Source: Dehalococcoidia bacterium (GTDB lineage: Bacteria; Chloroflexota; Dehalococcoidia; Lucifugimonadales; Lucifugimonadaceae). From it: a stretch of 64,000 bases of DNA. Position 1 is the stretch's first letter, and the number at the start of each line of letters is the position of its first letter. A model generated the notes under the pieces. The model was not told the origin of the DNA. It searched no databases and saw only the letters and a program-made list of their open reading frames with translations. Below, in pieces: positions 17,429-29,456 of the stretch. Made by a program: the position numbers and the translations under genes. Location of the stretch: contig SHXW01000002.1 in the NCBI GenBank assembly GCA_009693115.1, positions 1 through 64,000 of the forward strand, read 5' to 3'.

Positions 17429-17870
17429 CTAGCTCGGAGCGTGCGCGTGGAGCCGTGCGACAACCCCGAGGAACCGGGCAGACTTCCTAAGCGTTTGGAG
17501 GTTAGCCTGCGAGAGGGGGTCAGGGTCGAAGTGAGTGACATCGTTCCGGATGTCGCGGACGCGTACCATTGCTTCGGCGAACGTTTGGCGGTCTAGTTTC
17601 AGGCCTAACTTCGCCCACTCGTCCGGCCGAGACAGATAGAGAATGCATTCTCCGAAGGTCAGATCCGAGACTTTTTCGATTCTGCGTGCGGGGTCGTTTG
17701 GGGTTTTGGCCGTCCGCAGGGCTTCAGGGGCGAAATGCGGCTCTATAAGGTTCCGCAGGTGGTTCTCTATTTCACCGATCAGTAGGAATGGCTCTGCCAA
17801 GGTCCGGAACTCAATGGTGAAGTCAGACGCCGTAACAATCCCCACGACCTTTTCAGTACGGTTGCGTCGC
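17429..17870 (-). pseudogene. 5'-truncated CBS-HEPN protein fragment
   Basis: Translation gives the last strand and helix of a CBS domain (VVGIVTASDFT), then a helical domain starting AEPFLLIGEIENHLRNLIEP and ending near the gyrB-distal side. The helical part carries RNDVTH, the Rx4H motif of HEPN ribonucleases. The rest of the CBS domain is missing: upstream sequence is the end of gyrB, whose stop is at 17874. A GTG at 17845 could still start a protein of about 138 residues with an intact HEPN domain, so it may be a degraded gene or a short active one. Confidence 0.55.
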
Positions 17871-17873
17871 AGC

Positions 17874-20755
<2,882 letters not shown>

Positions 20756-21724
20756 ATGAAAGCCATAAGAGTCCACCAGCCCGGCGGCCCGGAGAACATG
20801 GTTTATGAAGACGTCCCCATGCCTTCTGTGGGGCAGGGACAGGCTCTGGTAAAACTTCGGGCCATCGGTGTGAACTACATGGACATATACCTGCGCCAGG
20901 GGGCGCAGAGGAGCACCTTCCCCCTCATACCCGGGGGCGAGGGAGCTGGAGTTGTCGAAGCAACAGGTCAGGGGGTGACGGAGGTGAGGGTCGGGGACCT
21001 GGTGGCATATACGGGGGCCGGGTCGTCTTACGCGGAGCACGTCGTCGTGCCGTCGTGGAGACTGGTCAAGCTGCCCCAGGGCGTGGACGCCTCCATGGGG
21101 GCGGCGTCAATCCTGCAGGGCATGACGGCGCACTACCTGGCGAACTCGACCTATCCGTTGAAGGCCGGAGATACCTGTCTCGTTCACGCCGCGGCCGGAG
21201 GCGTCGGGCTGCTCCTTGTCCAGATGGCGAAGATGCGCGGCGCCAGGGTGATCGCCACCGTTTCGACATCCGAGAAGGCGAAGCTGGCCGCTGGCGCAGG
21301 CGCGGACGAGGTGGTCAATTACACGGAACAGGACTTCGAGGCGGAGGTGAAGCGAATCACCGGGGGCAAGGGCTGTCAGGTGGTGTACGACGCAGTGGGC
21401 AAGGCGACGTTCGACAAGAGCCTGGCGAGCCTCGCTCCGCGCGGGCTGCTCGCACTGTATGGCGCAGCGAGCGGGCCCGTGCCACCGCTGGACATAAACC
21501 GCCTGGGAGGGGTGATGTCTCTTTCCTTGACGAGGCCGAGCCTTACGGCTTACACGGCGACGCGTGAGGAGCTGCTGCTAAGGGCGGGTGAACTGTTCTC
21601 ATGGATTGGTTCGGGCAAATTGAAAGTACGCATTGAAGAGACGTTCAAACTGTCCAGCGCAGTGGAGGCGCACCGGAAGTTGGAGGGGCGGCTGACCGCG
21701 GGCAAATTGCTGCTCGTTCCGTAG
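20756..21724 (+). CDS. qorA: NADPH:quinone reductase (zeta-crystallin-like)
   Basis: A 322-residue medium-chain dehydrogenase of the quinone oxidoreductase type. It begins MKAIRVHQPGGPE like QorA, has GVNYMDIYLRQG near residue 38, the NADPH-binding VHAAAGGVGLLLVQMAK near 145-160, and lacks the structural zinc Cys cluster of alcohol dehydrogenases. It should reduce quinones by one electron with NADPH. An excellent ribosome site, AGGAGG, lies about six bases before the ATG. It is divergent from gyrB and followed by the E1 alpha gene after a repeat-containing gap. Confidence 0.9.
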   Translation: MKAIRVHQPGGPENMVYEDVPMPSVGQGQALVKLRAIGVNYMDIYLRQGAQRSTFPLIPGGEGAGVVEATGQGVTEVRVGDLVAYTGAGSSYAEHVVVPSWRLVKLPQGVDASMGAASILQGMTAHYLANSTYPLKAGDTCLVHAAAGGVGLLLVQMAKMRGARVIATVSTSEKAKLAAGAGADEVVNYTEQDFEAEVKRITGGKGCQVVYDAVGKATFDKSLASLAPRGLLALYGAASGPVPPLDINRLGGVMSLSLTRPSLTAYTATREELLLRAGELFSWIGSGKLKVRIEETFKLSSAVEAHRKLEGRLTAGKLLLVP

Positions 21725-21942
21725 AGGATTCGGAACAGTTCACTCTCTCAGCGGGTTGCCCTTCGGGCCCGCATGAATCATGTCGGGCAGCACAAGGGCT
21801 ATAATGCGCCCGCTCTATGCGGGCCGTTATGAAAAAGGCCTCGTTCTGCCGTCAACCGGAAGATGGAGCAGCGCGCGGGGTTGTGTTGACCCTGGCATCC
21901 TCACCCCTCACCCTTTCCTGATAGCAGCGTGGAGACGACCCA

Positions 21943-21975
21943 CACCCTGACCCTCTCCCTTGACGGGAGAGGGGG
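21943..21975. repeat. Family A repeat before E1 alpha
   Basis: CACCCTGACCCTCTCCC then GGGAGAGGGGG. The first 17 bases are identical to those of the copy at 51312. It lies in a frame that stays open into the E1 alpha gene and would add residues if an upstream GTG were used. Confidence 0.7.
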
Positions 21976-21994
21976 CCCGCGGAGGTCTGGTGCA

Positions 21995-22987
21995 TTGAAC
22001 ATCCCCAAAGACAAACTGATGCTGATGCTCGAGCGGATGTGGCTCATCCGCAACTTCGAGTTGAAGGTGATCGAGGCGCACAAGACCGGCGAGTTCGCCG
22101 GCGGCGCGCACCCCTACATCGGCGAGGAAGCCGTCGCGGTCGGAGCGTGTATCGCGATGCGTGACACGGACTACATCGCCGGCAACCACCGTTCGCACGG
22201 GCACCCCATCGCCAAGGGCGCGAGCCTGAACAAGGCCATGGCTGAGATATTTGGCCGGCGCGACGGTTACTGCAAGGGCAAGGGCGGCTCAATGCACCTG
22301 GCTGACTTCTCGGTCGGCATCCTGGGCGAGTCCGGCATCGTCGGTTCGTCGGTGCCCATTGCGACGGGCGCGGCGCTGGCGTCAAAGCTCCAGAAAAAGG
22401 ACTTCGTCTCGGCGGTGTTCTTCGGGGACGGCGCTTCCAACCAGGGAGCGTGCCACGAGTCCATGAACCTGGCTTCCGTCTGGAAGCTGCCGGTGATCTT
22501 CATATGCGAGAACAACCAGTACGCGGTGACGACGTCCTACAAGTCCACCGTGGCTGTGGAGCATGTCTCGGACCGGGCATCGGCATACAACATGCCTGGC
22601 GTGCTCGTGGACGGCCAGGACTGCATCGCCATGTACGAGGCCATGACGGAAGCCGTGCGACGGGCGCGGGCCGGCGAGGGGCCGACGCTCCTTGAGGGTC
22701 TGACTTACCGCTTCGAGGAGCACTCGCTGGGCCTCGGCAAGATCCGCAGGTCCGAGTACCGGACTGAGGACGAGATCAATTCCTGGCGGAAGCGCGACCC
22801 CATCGTGATCCACGAGGACAGGCTGCTGAAGAGCGAGATCGCATCACAGGCCGAAGTCCAGCACGTGCGCGACCACACAGAGAAGCTGTCCATGGAGGCG
22901 TTGGAGTTCGCACGGAAGTCGCCCTGGCCGGAGGTGAGCGAGCTTTTCGAAGATATGTGGGCGGACAAGACCATGCCCATACCGTAG
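21995..22987 (+). CDS. Thiamine-dependent 2-oxoacid/acetoin dehydrogenase E1 alpha
   Basis: A 330-residue E1 alpha subunit that decarboxylates its substrate with thiamine diphosphate. The cofactor motif runs from GDGASNQG to ENNQYAVTT near residue 150-190, and GKGGSMH and YRFEEHS are conserved. The TTG at 21995 is chosen: it has GGAGGT ten bases upstream and gives the family N-terminus (IPKDKLMLMLERMWLIRNFE). A GTG at 21929 would add 22 residues encoded mostly by a dispersed repeat. It pairs with the beta gene 103 bp downstream. Whether it uses acetoin, pyruvate or a branched oxoacid is undecided; AcoX favours acetoin. Confidence 0.9.
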   Translation: MNIPKDKLMLMLERMWLIRNFELKVIEAHKTGEFAGGAHPYIGEEAVAVGACIAMRDTDYIAGNHRSHGHPIAKGASLNKAMAEIFGRRDGYCKGKGGSMHLADFSVGILGESGIVGSSVPIATGAALASKLQKKDFVSAVFFGDGASNQGACHESMNLASVWKLPVIFICENNQYAVTTSYKSTVAVEHVSDRASAYNMPGVLVDGQDCIAMYEAMTEAVRRARAGEGPTLLEGLTYRFEEHSLGLGKIRRSEYRTEDEINSWRKRDPIVIHEDRLLKSEIASQAEVQHVRDHTEKLSMEALEFARKSPWPEVSELFEDMWADKTMPIP

Positions 22988-23001
22988 GGACGACCTCAGA
23001 C

Positions 23002-23027
23002 CTCCCTCTCCCTGCAACGGGGAGGGT
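23002..23027. repeat. Family A repeat between E1 alpha and E1 beta
   Basis: CCTCCCTCTCCC followed by GGGGAGGG. A short imperfect palindrome in the 103-bp gap between two cotranscribed genes; it could fold in the mRNA. Confidence 0.6.
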
Positions 23028-23090
23028 CGAGACTTCCCTCCAGAGTGGACGGGGCGGCATTCAAAATGACAAGAGCGCAGAGGTAACAAC

Positions 23091-24074
23091 ATGCCTGAAA
23101 TGATGGTTATGCAGGCCCTGAACCAGGCGATCGCCGAAGAGATGCGGCGAGACCCCAAGGTGTTCCTCATGGGCGAGGACGTGCGCGCCTCCGTGTATGG
23201 CGCGTCGGCGAACCTGTCCAGAGAGTTCGGGCCAGACCGGATCATTGACACTCCGTTGTCGGAGAACGGGTTCTTCGGTGCGGCCATAGGCGCGTCTGCC
23301 GTGGGCATGAGGCCCATTGTCGAGACGCTGACCAGCTTCATGTGGGTGGGCATGGACCAGCTCGTATCGCAGGCGGCAAAGATGCGATACATGTTCGGCG
23401 GCCAGGTGAACCTGCCCGTCGTCTTCCGGGCGGTCATGTACTACGGTGGAGGCTCGGCGGCGCACCACTCCGACCGCTCATACCCGCTGTTCATGAATAT
23501 CGGCGGTCTGAAGGTGATCGTGCCGGGGACGGCGAGGGACGCCAAGGGCCTGCTTAAGACGGCCATACGCGATAACGACCCTGTGATCTGTTTTGAGGAC
23601 GGCACGCTGCTCGGCCAGCGCGGGTTCGTGCCGGACAATTCGGAGCTGCCTGGGGGCGAGCTGCTCGTGCCGTTTGGCAAGGCGGCCATCCACAGGCAGG
23701 GGACTGACTGCACGGTGGTGGCGATCGCAGGGTGCGTGGGACTTGCGATACAGGCCGCGGACGAGCTTCAGAAAGAGGGCATCTCGGTAGAGGTGGTTGA
23801 CCCGCGCACTCTGGTGCCCCTGGACAAGACCTCTATTCTGGAGTCCGTGGCCAAGACGGGCCGCTGCGTGATAGCAGACCCGGCGGCGAAGGTATGCAGC
23901 GCGGCGAGCGAGATAGCTTCCATTGTGGCCGAGGAGGCGTTCTGGTCGCTTCAGGCGCCGATCATGAAGGTGGCGTCCGAGCAGGTGCACATACCGTTCT
24001 CGCAGGCGCTCGAGAAGCATGTGTACCCGACCAAGGAAAAGATCATGGCGGCCGTCAAGAAGACGATGGGTTAA
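23091..24074 (+). CDS. 2-oxoacid/acetoin dehydrogenase E1 beta
   Basis: A 327-residue partner of E1 alpha. The pyrimidine-binding domain begins MMVMQALNQAIAEEM, with GEDV near residue 25 and DTPLSENGF near 58; the region MRYMFGGQ to HHSDRSYPLF is the conserved core. The C-terminal transketolase-like domain has VVDPRTLVPLD. An AGAGGTAAC ribosome site precedes the ATG. A strong bidirectional terminator follows about 80 bp after the stop. Confidence 0.92.
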   Translation: MPEMMVMQALNQAIAEEMRRDPKVFLMGEDVRASVYGASANLSREFGPDRIIDTPLSENGFFGAAIGASAVGMRPIVETLTSFMWVGMDQLVSQAAKMRYMFGGQVNLPVVFRAVMYYGGGSAAHHSDRSYPLFMNIGGLKVIVPGTARDAKGLLKTAIRDNDPVICFEDGTLLGQRGFVPDNSELPGGELLVPFGKAAIHRQGTDCTVVAIAGCVGLAIQAADELQKEGISVEVVDPRTLVPLDKTSILESVAKTGRCVIADPAAKVCSAASEIASIVAEEAFWSLQAPIMKVASEQVHIPFSQALEKHVYPTKEKIMAAVKKTMG

Positions 24075-24156
24075 GTACAGACTGTCATCCTGAGGCCCGG
24101 AGGGCCGAAGGACTCCTTCTAGTCCGGCTTCGATTAAGCACGGCGCTTGAACTGCC

Positions 24157-24192
24157 AAAAGGCCCCTCTCTGTAGACAGAAAGGGGCCTTTT
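24157..24192. terminator. Bidirectional intrinsic terminator
   Basis: AAAAGGCCCCT and AGGGGCCTTTT form an 11-bp perfect stem with extra TCTGT/ACAGA pairing inside. A-rich and T-rich flanks serve both strands. It sits between the convergent E1 beta (+) and recO (-) genes; recO stops at 24195. Confidence 0.92.
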
Positions 24193-24194
24193 GC

Positions 24195-25124
24195 TTATCC
24201 GGATACTTCGTCCTCTGGGAGGGGAGGACGGCGCCCCCCGTTCCGCCACTTGCGAACCTCATCCATAAAGGCGGCGGAATTGATCTTGTGGTCTATCACA
24301 TGGCGCAGGTGAGTACGCAAGATGCGCTCGGCCTGGGCGAGATCGTCGGGAGGTACGCGCAGGCCCTCGACGGCGGGCCAGTCCGACCGGGCCATGTGTC
24401 GCAGGAGTTTTATCGCAGGGACACCGGCAGGCAGCAGCCGCTCGCCGCCGCCCGCGGTCTTGCAATCAGGGCATAGCAAGCCGCCCCGCTCTGCCGAAAA
24501 GACGTGGTCGCGCTGTTCAAGGTCGCGGCCGCACTCGGCGCAGGAACTGAAACGCGGCAGGAACCCGGACAGGTGGAGGATGCGGATTTCAAACCAGCGT
24601 GCGAGGAGGTCGAGGGTCGGGCTGTCGGTGGCTGGACGCGTGGCAAGGTCGCTACTTTGAGCAAGATTCTTCGCTTCGCTCAGAATGACACCTTGTGCAG
24701 GGACGGGACGGGCCGAGGTGCCATCCCAGGTCTTTTCGATCAGGCCAAGCGCGCTGGCGAGGAGGCGGAAGACCGACGGGTTGGGCGCGTCCTCGACAGA
24801 GAACCGTTCTGCAAGCTCGGCCATGTATATGCCCCGTGACATGCGCCCCAGGTCTTCGCGCAAGCCGCGGTAACTCTCGATGCCCTCGACCTGGCCGACG
24901 GCGCGGAAGGTGTGGCCCTCGGATACGGTGAGGGAGACATGGCGCAGCAGGTCAAGGTGCCCGCCGATCTTGGACGTGGTCTTGCGAGCGCCCCTTGCGA
25001 CGGCCCGGACCAGGCCTCGGTCGGGCGTGAGGAGGGTGATGAACCGATCCGCCTCGCCGGCATCCCGGTGGCGGAGGACGATGCCCTCGCACCTGAAGGA
25101 TTGGGCACGGGAGGGTGAGGTCAT
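24195..25124 (-). CDS. recO: DNA repair protein RecO
   Basis: A 309-residue RecO, which loads RecA together with RecR (gene at 26505). It has the N-terminal OB fold (GIVLRHRDAGEADRFITLLTPDRG), the helical middle part, and a zinc module with CAECGR and CPDC. Between the helical part and the zinc module there is an insertion of about 30 residues (GVILSEAKNLAQSS and flanks) that looks like a captured dispersed repeat rather than RecO sequence. The chosen ATG gives the usual N-terminus. The stop overlaps the terminator region. Confidence 0.9.
   Translation of the reverse strand: MTSPSRAQSFRCEGIVLRHRDAGEADRFITLLTPDRGLVRAVARGARKTTSKIGGHLDLLRHVSLTVSEGHTFRAVGQVEGIESYRGLREDLGRMSRGIYMAELAERFSVEDAPNPSVFRLLASALGLIEKTWDGTSARPVPAQGVILSEAKNLAQSSDLATRPATDSPTLDLLARWFEIRILHLSGFLPRFSSCAECGRDLEQRDHVFSAERGGLLCPDCKTAGGGERLLPAGVPAIKLLRHMARSDWPAVEGLRVPPDDLAQAERILRTHLRHVIDHKINSAAFMDEVRKWRNGGRRPPLPEDEVSG
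24661..24690. repeat. Family B repeat, in frame in recO
   Basis: TTCGCTTCGCTCAGAATGAC resembles the intergenic copy GCGCTCCGCTCAGATTCGGG at 25190. On the minus strand it encodes VILSEAKNL in RecO. Confidence 0.6.
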
Positions 25125-25178
25125 GAGGCCAGTCTAGCGCGCCAGGGAGGTGCACCGTCAGGACTTCGACCCACACCT

Positions 25179-25214
25179 TGATCCCTCCCTGCGCTCCGCT
25201 CAGATTCGGGATGA
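25179..25214. repeat. Family B repeat next to recO
   Basis: GATCCCTCCCTGCGCTCCGC followed by TCAGATTCGGGATGAC, between recO and the beta-lactamase-fold gene. It shares CGCT-C-CGCTCAGA with the copy inside recO. Confidence 0.55.
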
Positions 25215-25219
25215 CGCCC

Positions 25220-26305
25220 TCACGCGCACAGCGCCGTCGCCGCGGCGTTGCTGCATGCAGCGATGGCCGCGCCTTCACCATCAAGGGTGCCATTGCTGAG
25301 CAGGACGAAGGAAATACGCGACTTCGGGTCGGCCCATGCGATGGTCCCGGTCGCACCGCCGTGGCCGAATGCGCCCGCGGGCACCGCTGAACCGAACCAC
25401 GCCCCTGTGCCCTGCCGGATGATGCGCCAGCCCAGGCCCCAACCTTCCCGCAGGCGTGCCTCGGTGGGGAGGCCGGGCATGGCCGCGGACTGGTCGGCGA
25501 GCAGGAGACGGACTGTGCCGGGCCCGAAGACGCGAGAGCCTTTGGCGGAGAGGCCGCCGTTAAGCAAGACGCCCAGGAACCGGGCGATGCCGACGGAGTC
25601 CGAGTGGACGCCGCCCCAGGGCGCGCCAAAGTCCCGCCAGTAGTGTGAGTTGTGGTCCCAGGTTTCGCTTCCAGGACCGTGGACGGCCTTCGCAGCGACG
25701 TTGCGTGTCGCAAACTCCTCACGCCAGCCAAGGTGAGCCGATGTGATGCCGGAGGGAGCGAGGACCCAATCGTGGAGGAGGTCCCTGACGCGGCGGCCCG
25801 TGACGCGCTCGGCGGTTTCGGAGAGCATGAGGATGCCCGCGCTCTGGTAGCGGGTGTCAGTGCCGGGCTCGAACAGCAGCCGGGACTGGCAGGCGGAGGC
25901 GACGTAGGCGGACATCGGGGCATGGGTCTTCCGCAGGTCAGTGTCGGCGGGGACCATGTCCGTGAGGCCGCTTGTGTGAGTGAAGCAGTGGCGCAGCGTC
26001 ACTCCCTGTTTGCCGTTGGCGGCGAACTCTGGGACGTGCTTCGCGACGGGGTCATCGAGGTCAATGTGACCGGACTCGATGAGCTTTGCGACTGTGGACG
26101 TGACCATGGGTTTCGTGATCGAGGCGATGAGGAAGACACTGGCGGGTGTCACCGGGCCGCCCCGCCCTCCGAACTCGCGCGTTCCTCCAGCCCATTCGAA
26201 GAGCGGCATGCCTTCGCGTTCAATGCGGACAGTGGCGCCGCTCATACCGCCTGCGGCAATGCGGGCGGTGAGTATGCGGGCCACGTGGTCTTGATAAACG
26301 GGCAT
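25220..26305 (-). CDS. Beta-lactamase-fold serine hydrolase (class C/EstB-like)
   Basis: A 361-residue serine hydrolase of the penicillin-binding/class C family. The nucleophile motif SxxK is SITK (S62, K65), the second motif reads YQS, and the third HGG is in FGHGGATGT. There is no signal peptide, so it is more likely a cytoplasmic esterase or amidase than a secreted beta-lactamase. The HTSGLTD block is typical. It stands between recO and recR without close coupling. Confidence 0.85.
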   Translation of the reverse strand: MPVYQDHVARILTARIAAGGMSGATVRIEREGMPLFEWAGGTREFGGRGGPVTPASVFLIASITKPMVTSTVAKLIESGHIDLDDPVAKHVPEFAANGKQGVTLRHCFTHTSGLTDMVPADTDLRKTHAPMSAYVASACQSRLLFEPGTDTRYQSAGILMLSETAERVTGRRVRDLLHDWVLAPSGITSAHLGWREEFATRNVAAKAVHGPGSETWDHNSHYWRDFGAPWGGVHSDSVGIARFLGVLLNGGLSAKGSRVFGPGTVRLLLADQSAAMPGLPTEARLREGWGLGWRIIRQGTGAWFGSAVPAGAFGHGGATGTIAWADPKSRISFVLLSNGTLDGEGAAIAACSNAAATALCA

Positions 26306-26504
26306 GAGAGTGTGTCTCCGTGTTGTGTCATTCTGATGCGCAGAGAGGAATCCGGGGAAGGGTTGAGATCATTGTGAACGACCACCCCAGATCCCTCACC
26401 GCGTTCGGGGCGACGGGGCGACACGCTTCGGAGACAGCCGGATAGGCCTCCGATCCTGCCCCGGGTTATTCGTTTCGTGCTGGGCCTTCACTTTTAATGA
26501 CAGA

Positions 26505-27134
26505 TCACTGGCCGGTCTTGAACTCCGACCGGGCCTCCAGCGCGTGTGCCAGCGTGGCGTCGTCGGCGTATTCGAGGTCGGCCCCGGCGGGCAGGCCGCG
26601 GGCGAGGCGCGTGACCTTGACGCCGAGGGGGGAAATCAGACGCTGGAGGTACATCGCGGTCGCCTCGCCCTCCAGGTTGGGGTTTGTGGCGACGATGATC
26701 TCCTGCACCGTCCCATCGCGCAGTCGTTCGAGTAGTTCGCGCACCTTGAGTTCTTCCGGGCCGATGCCGTTCGAAGGGGAGATGACGCCGTGAAGGACGT
26801 GGTACTGGCCCCGGAAGGCGCGTGTGCGTTCAATGGAGACCACGTCAAGAGGTTCTTCCACGGCGCAGATGCGGGTACTGTCACGGCGGAGGTCGGAGCA
26901 GATGGCACACACGGGGGTCTCCGTGACGTTCTGACACCTGCCGCACAGGACGATGCGGTCCTTGATGGAGAGGATTGACTCTGCCAGTTCTTCGGCCTGC
27001 TCGCGCGGCATGCGGATGAGATGGTAGGTGAGCCTCTGTGCGGTCTTTGGGCCGATGCCGGGCAGCCTGTGGAAGGCTTCGATGAGGCGCGCGACAGGCG
27101 CGGCTGTTGAGGGGGCGATATCTGGCGTGGACAT
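26505..27134 (-). CDS. recR: Recombination protein RecR
   Basis: A 209-residue RecR. It shows the helix-hairpin-helix LPGIGPKTAQRLTYHL near residue 26, a four-Cys zinc finger (CGRC, CAIC) near 65-82, and the Toprim domain with CAVEEPLDV and ATNPNLEGEATA. It acts with RecO in gap repair. The ATG at 27134 is chosen over an upstream GTG six codons earlier. ybaB, dnaX and ybeY follow upstream in the common dnaX-ybaB-recR order. Confidence 0.93.
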   Translation of the reverse strand: MSTPDIAPSTAAPVARLIEAFHRLPGIGPKTAQRLTYHLIRMPREQAEELAESILSIKDRIVLCGRCQNVTETPVCAICSDLRRDSTRICAVEEPLDVVSIERTRAFRGQYHVLHGVISPSNGIGPEELKVRELLERLRDGTVQEIIVATNPNLEGEATAMYLQRLISPLGVKVTRLARGLPAGADLEYADDATLAHALEARSEFKTGQ

Positions 27135-27156
27135 GGGATCGCCTGTGACCATGGAA

Positions 27157-27182
27157 GAACCCCCCTCCCAGCGGGAGAGGGC
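27157..27182. repeat. Family A repeat before recR
   Basis: CCCCCCTCCC then GGGAGAGGG, a short palindrome in the gap between ybaB and recR. Further copies occur at about 27570 and 27670, so each gap of this operon carries one. Confidence 0.55.
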
Positions 27183-27245
27183 GGGTGGCGGGAGGAGGAG
27201 CAGACCTGATGGATCTAGTTTATTTTGCGCGGCCGGTTGCGCAGG

Positions 27246-27554
27246 TTACATGAGGCCGGGGATGTTCATGCCCCCTGTGACGGATGCCATGCGGGCGGCG
27301 GCGTCTTTCTGGGCCTTTTCCATGGCTTCATTGGTGGCGGCAATGATGAGGTCCTGAAGCATTCCAACGTCGTTCGGGTCAACTGCCTCTTTTGCGATGG
27401 TCAGAGATGCGAGCTTCGCGCCGCCGATGACGACGGCTTTGACAGCGCCCCCGCCTGCGGTGGCCTCGGTGCGCATTTGCGCGATCTCTTCCTGGACCTT
27501 GTTGAGGCGCACCTGCATCTGCTGCGCCTGCTGGATGAGTTTGCGGTTGATCAT
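27246..27554 (-). CDS. ybaB: YbaB/EbfC nucleoid-associated protein
   Basis: A 102-residue DNA-binding protein of the YbaB/EbfC family. The N-terminal helix with QQAQQMQVRLNKVQEE and the strand GGAVKAVVIGGAKLASLTIAKEAVDPND are diagnostic, as is the second helix ending in a Gly-Met-rich tail. It binds DNA as a dimer. AGGCAGGA precedes the ATG. It lies between dnaX and recR, the usual place. Confidence 0.94.
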   Translation of the reverse strand: MINRKLIQQAQQMQVRLNKVQEEIAQMRTEATAGGGAVKAVVIGGAKLASLTIAKEAVDPNDVGMLQDLIIAATNEAMEKAQKDAAARMASVTGGMNIPGLM

Positions 27555-27710
27555 TCCTGCCTCTGTTCACCCTCCCGGTTGGAGAGGGGGCGCGTAACCG
27601 TCAGCGACGGGTGTTGAGGGTTGAAGGCTGCGGAAGGTGCAAGGGTAGCAGGGAGGCGCGACACCCCCCTGCCCTCTCTCGCTCAGGGGGCACCCGAGGG
27701 AGAGGGAGTG

Positions 27711-29456
27711 TTATTGCGGCTCCGGCGCGTCCTCTTCGCCGATGACGCGAGCGCCCATGGCGAGGGCGGCTCGCACGACCGGGCTTTCGCTTGCCGCGGA
27801 TGCGCCTCCAGCCTGCCCTGCTGCCCCGCCATTGGCATCAGACAGTGCGATGGCGATCTTCAAGGGCAGGCCGTACACCTCGGCAACGGCCTTTTCAACC
27901 GCGTCCATGACGCGCTGGTCCTGAAACTCCTCCGCAACGTTCTGGCGGAGGGTTTTGCTGGCGATGTGCAGTAGGAGCGTGCCGCCCTCCGGCTCATTGA
28001 CCCTTGCGCCTGTGAGCAGCGGACCGATGACAAATTTCCTGAATTTTGTCCTGCGCAGGGTGTTCGTTACCCGGGTCCACTTCTGGTCGGCCGGGGACGC
28101 GGGCTGCCTGGATGACGGTGAAGGTTCATCCAGGTCTGGCCCGGCTGAGGGGGCCGGGCCACGGTTCATAGGCGCAGTCACGGTAGTCCGCGACGCGCCT
28201 GTGCTCGGCGCATAGGGCTGTGGCGACTGTCCGGGCGGGCGGCCGAAACGTGAAGGAGCTGGCGCGCCTGCGGGCGGTCTCTGGGCAGGCGCTGGCGCGG
28301 GTGGCGTGGAGGTTGTCACTGTCGCAGGCGCGGTTGCTGCCGAAGTAGCCCGCAACACTGCTAGTTCGAACGGCAGTGGCGACGATGAGTCGCCTTTGAT
28401 ATCGGCCTGTCCGATGACTGACAGGGTGTGGAGCAGGCGGTCCATGCTGACAGGCCGGCCTGCCGTTTTCATGGCCTCGACCACTTCTGCCGGGTGGGCC
28501 AGGGCATCCTGGACTCCGGCCTTCTGGAGGAGGGCGCAGCGGAGGGCGTCAACGGTGGCGTTGCGGAGGCCGCGGAGGTCCGTACCGCGTCCGGCCTCGC
28601 GGTTGATGACTCCGAGGGAACGCCCTGCATCGCCCGCGAGCAGGGCCCCGGCGAGCTCGATTGCAGACGCGGTGTCGCCCAGCCCAAGGAGTTCCCGGAC
28701 GTGCTCAGGTTTGATTTCGGTACTCTGGCGACCCGGCTCGCTGCCTTCCGCCTGGCTGGACGCACCCCCGTATGAGACAGCAAGCTGCTCAAGTAGGTTT
28801 TCGGCGTCGCGCAGGGACCCCCATGCGTGCCGGGCGATCATGTTCAGGACTTCCGGGTCGCACTCGATTTCCTCCGCCCCGCAGATGCCAGCAAGCCGGT
28901 CAATGACGTCTTCGTTGGAGAGACGTCGGAAGTCGTACCTCTGGCAGCGCGAGACGATGGTGAGGGGTACCTTGTGGACATCAGTGGTGGCAAGGACCAT
29001 AACGATTCGGGGCGGCGGCTCTTCGAGCGTCTTCAGGAGCGCGTTGGCGGCCTGTTCGGTGAGCATGTGGACTTCGTCAATGATGTAAACCTTCCACCCG
29101 CCTGAGATGGGGGAGAAGGCTGTGTTGTCACGGAGCTTGCGGATGTCGTCTATGCCACGGTTGGAGGCGGCGTCTATCTCGATCAGGTCCAGCATCCGGT
29201 CTTCGAGGGCGGCCTGGCAGTTGGCGCAGGTGTTGTCGGGCTCGCCTTCCTTGGGGCTGAGGCAGTTGAGTGCCTTGGCCAGGATGCGAGCGGAGGACGT
29301 CTTGCCGACGCCGCGCGGGCCTGTAAACAGGTATGCATGGGCGACACGGCCTGTCGTTACGGCCTTGCGCAGGGTCAGGGTGACGTGTTCCTGACCAGAG
29401 ACGTCATCGAAGCGCTGTGGCCGCCACTTGCGATAAAAGACCTGGGTGCCCTTCAT
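27711..29456 (-). CDS. dnaX: DNA polymerase III subunits gamma/tau
   Basis: A 581-residue clamp-loader ATPase. Walker A GPRGVGKTSS is at residues 46-55, a zinc module with CANC follows, Walker B reads IIDEVHML, and LLKTLEEPPP and SRCQRYDF complete the AAA+ core. Past residue 370 come a Pro-Ala-rich linker and a C-terminal alpha-helical domain. The full-length frame encodes tau; no frameshift site was established. The ATG overlaps the ybeY stop as ATGA, indicating translational coupling. Confidence 0.93.
   Translation of the reverse strand: MKGTQVFYRKWRPQRFDDVSGQEHVTLTLRKAVTTGRVAHAYLFTGPRGVGKTSSARILAKALNCLSPKEGEPDNTCANCQAALEDRMLDLIEIDAASNRGIDDIRKLRDNTAFSPISGGWKVYIIDEVHMLTEQAANALLKTLEEPPPRIVMVLATTDVHKVPLTIVSRCQRYDFRRLSNEDVIDRLAGICGAEEIECDPEVLNMIARHAWGSLRDAENLLEQLAVSYGGASSQAEGSEPGRQSTEIKPEHVRELLGLGDTASAIELAGALLAGDAGRSLGVINREAGRGTDLRGLRNATVDALRCALLQKAGVQDALAHPAEVVEAMKTAGRPVSMDRLLHTLSVIGQADIKGDSSSPLPFELAVLRATSAATAPATVTTSTPPAPAPAQRPPAGAPAPSRFGRPPGQSPQPYAPSTGASRTTVTAPMNRGPAPSAGPDLDEPSPSSRQPASPADQKWTRVTNTLRRTKFRKFVIGPLLTGARVNEPEGGTLLLHIASKTLRQNVAEEFQDQRVMDAVEKAVAEVYGLPLKIAIALSDANGGAAGQAGGASAASESPVVRAALAMGARVIGEEDAPEPQ

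Noticed and set aside
27711-29456. Programmed frameshift in dnaX
   Set aside because: No slippery A-run with a nearby hairpin was confirmed; the full-length frame is intact.
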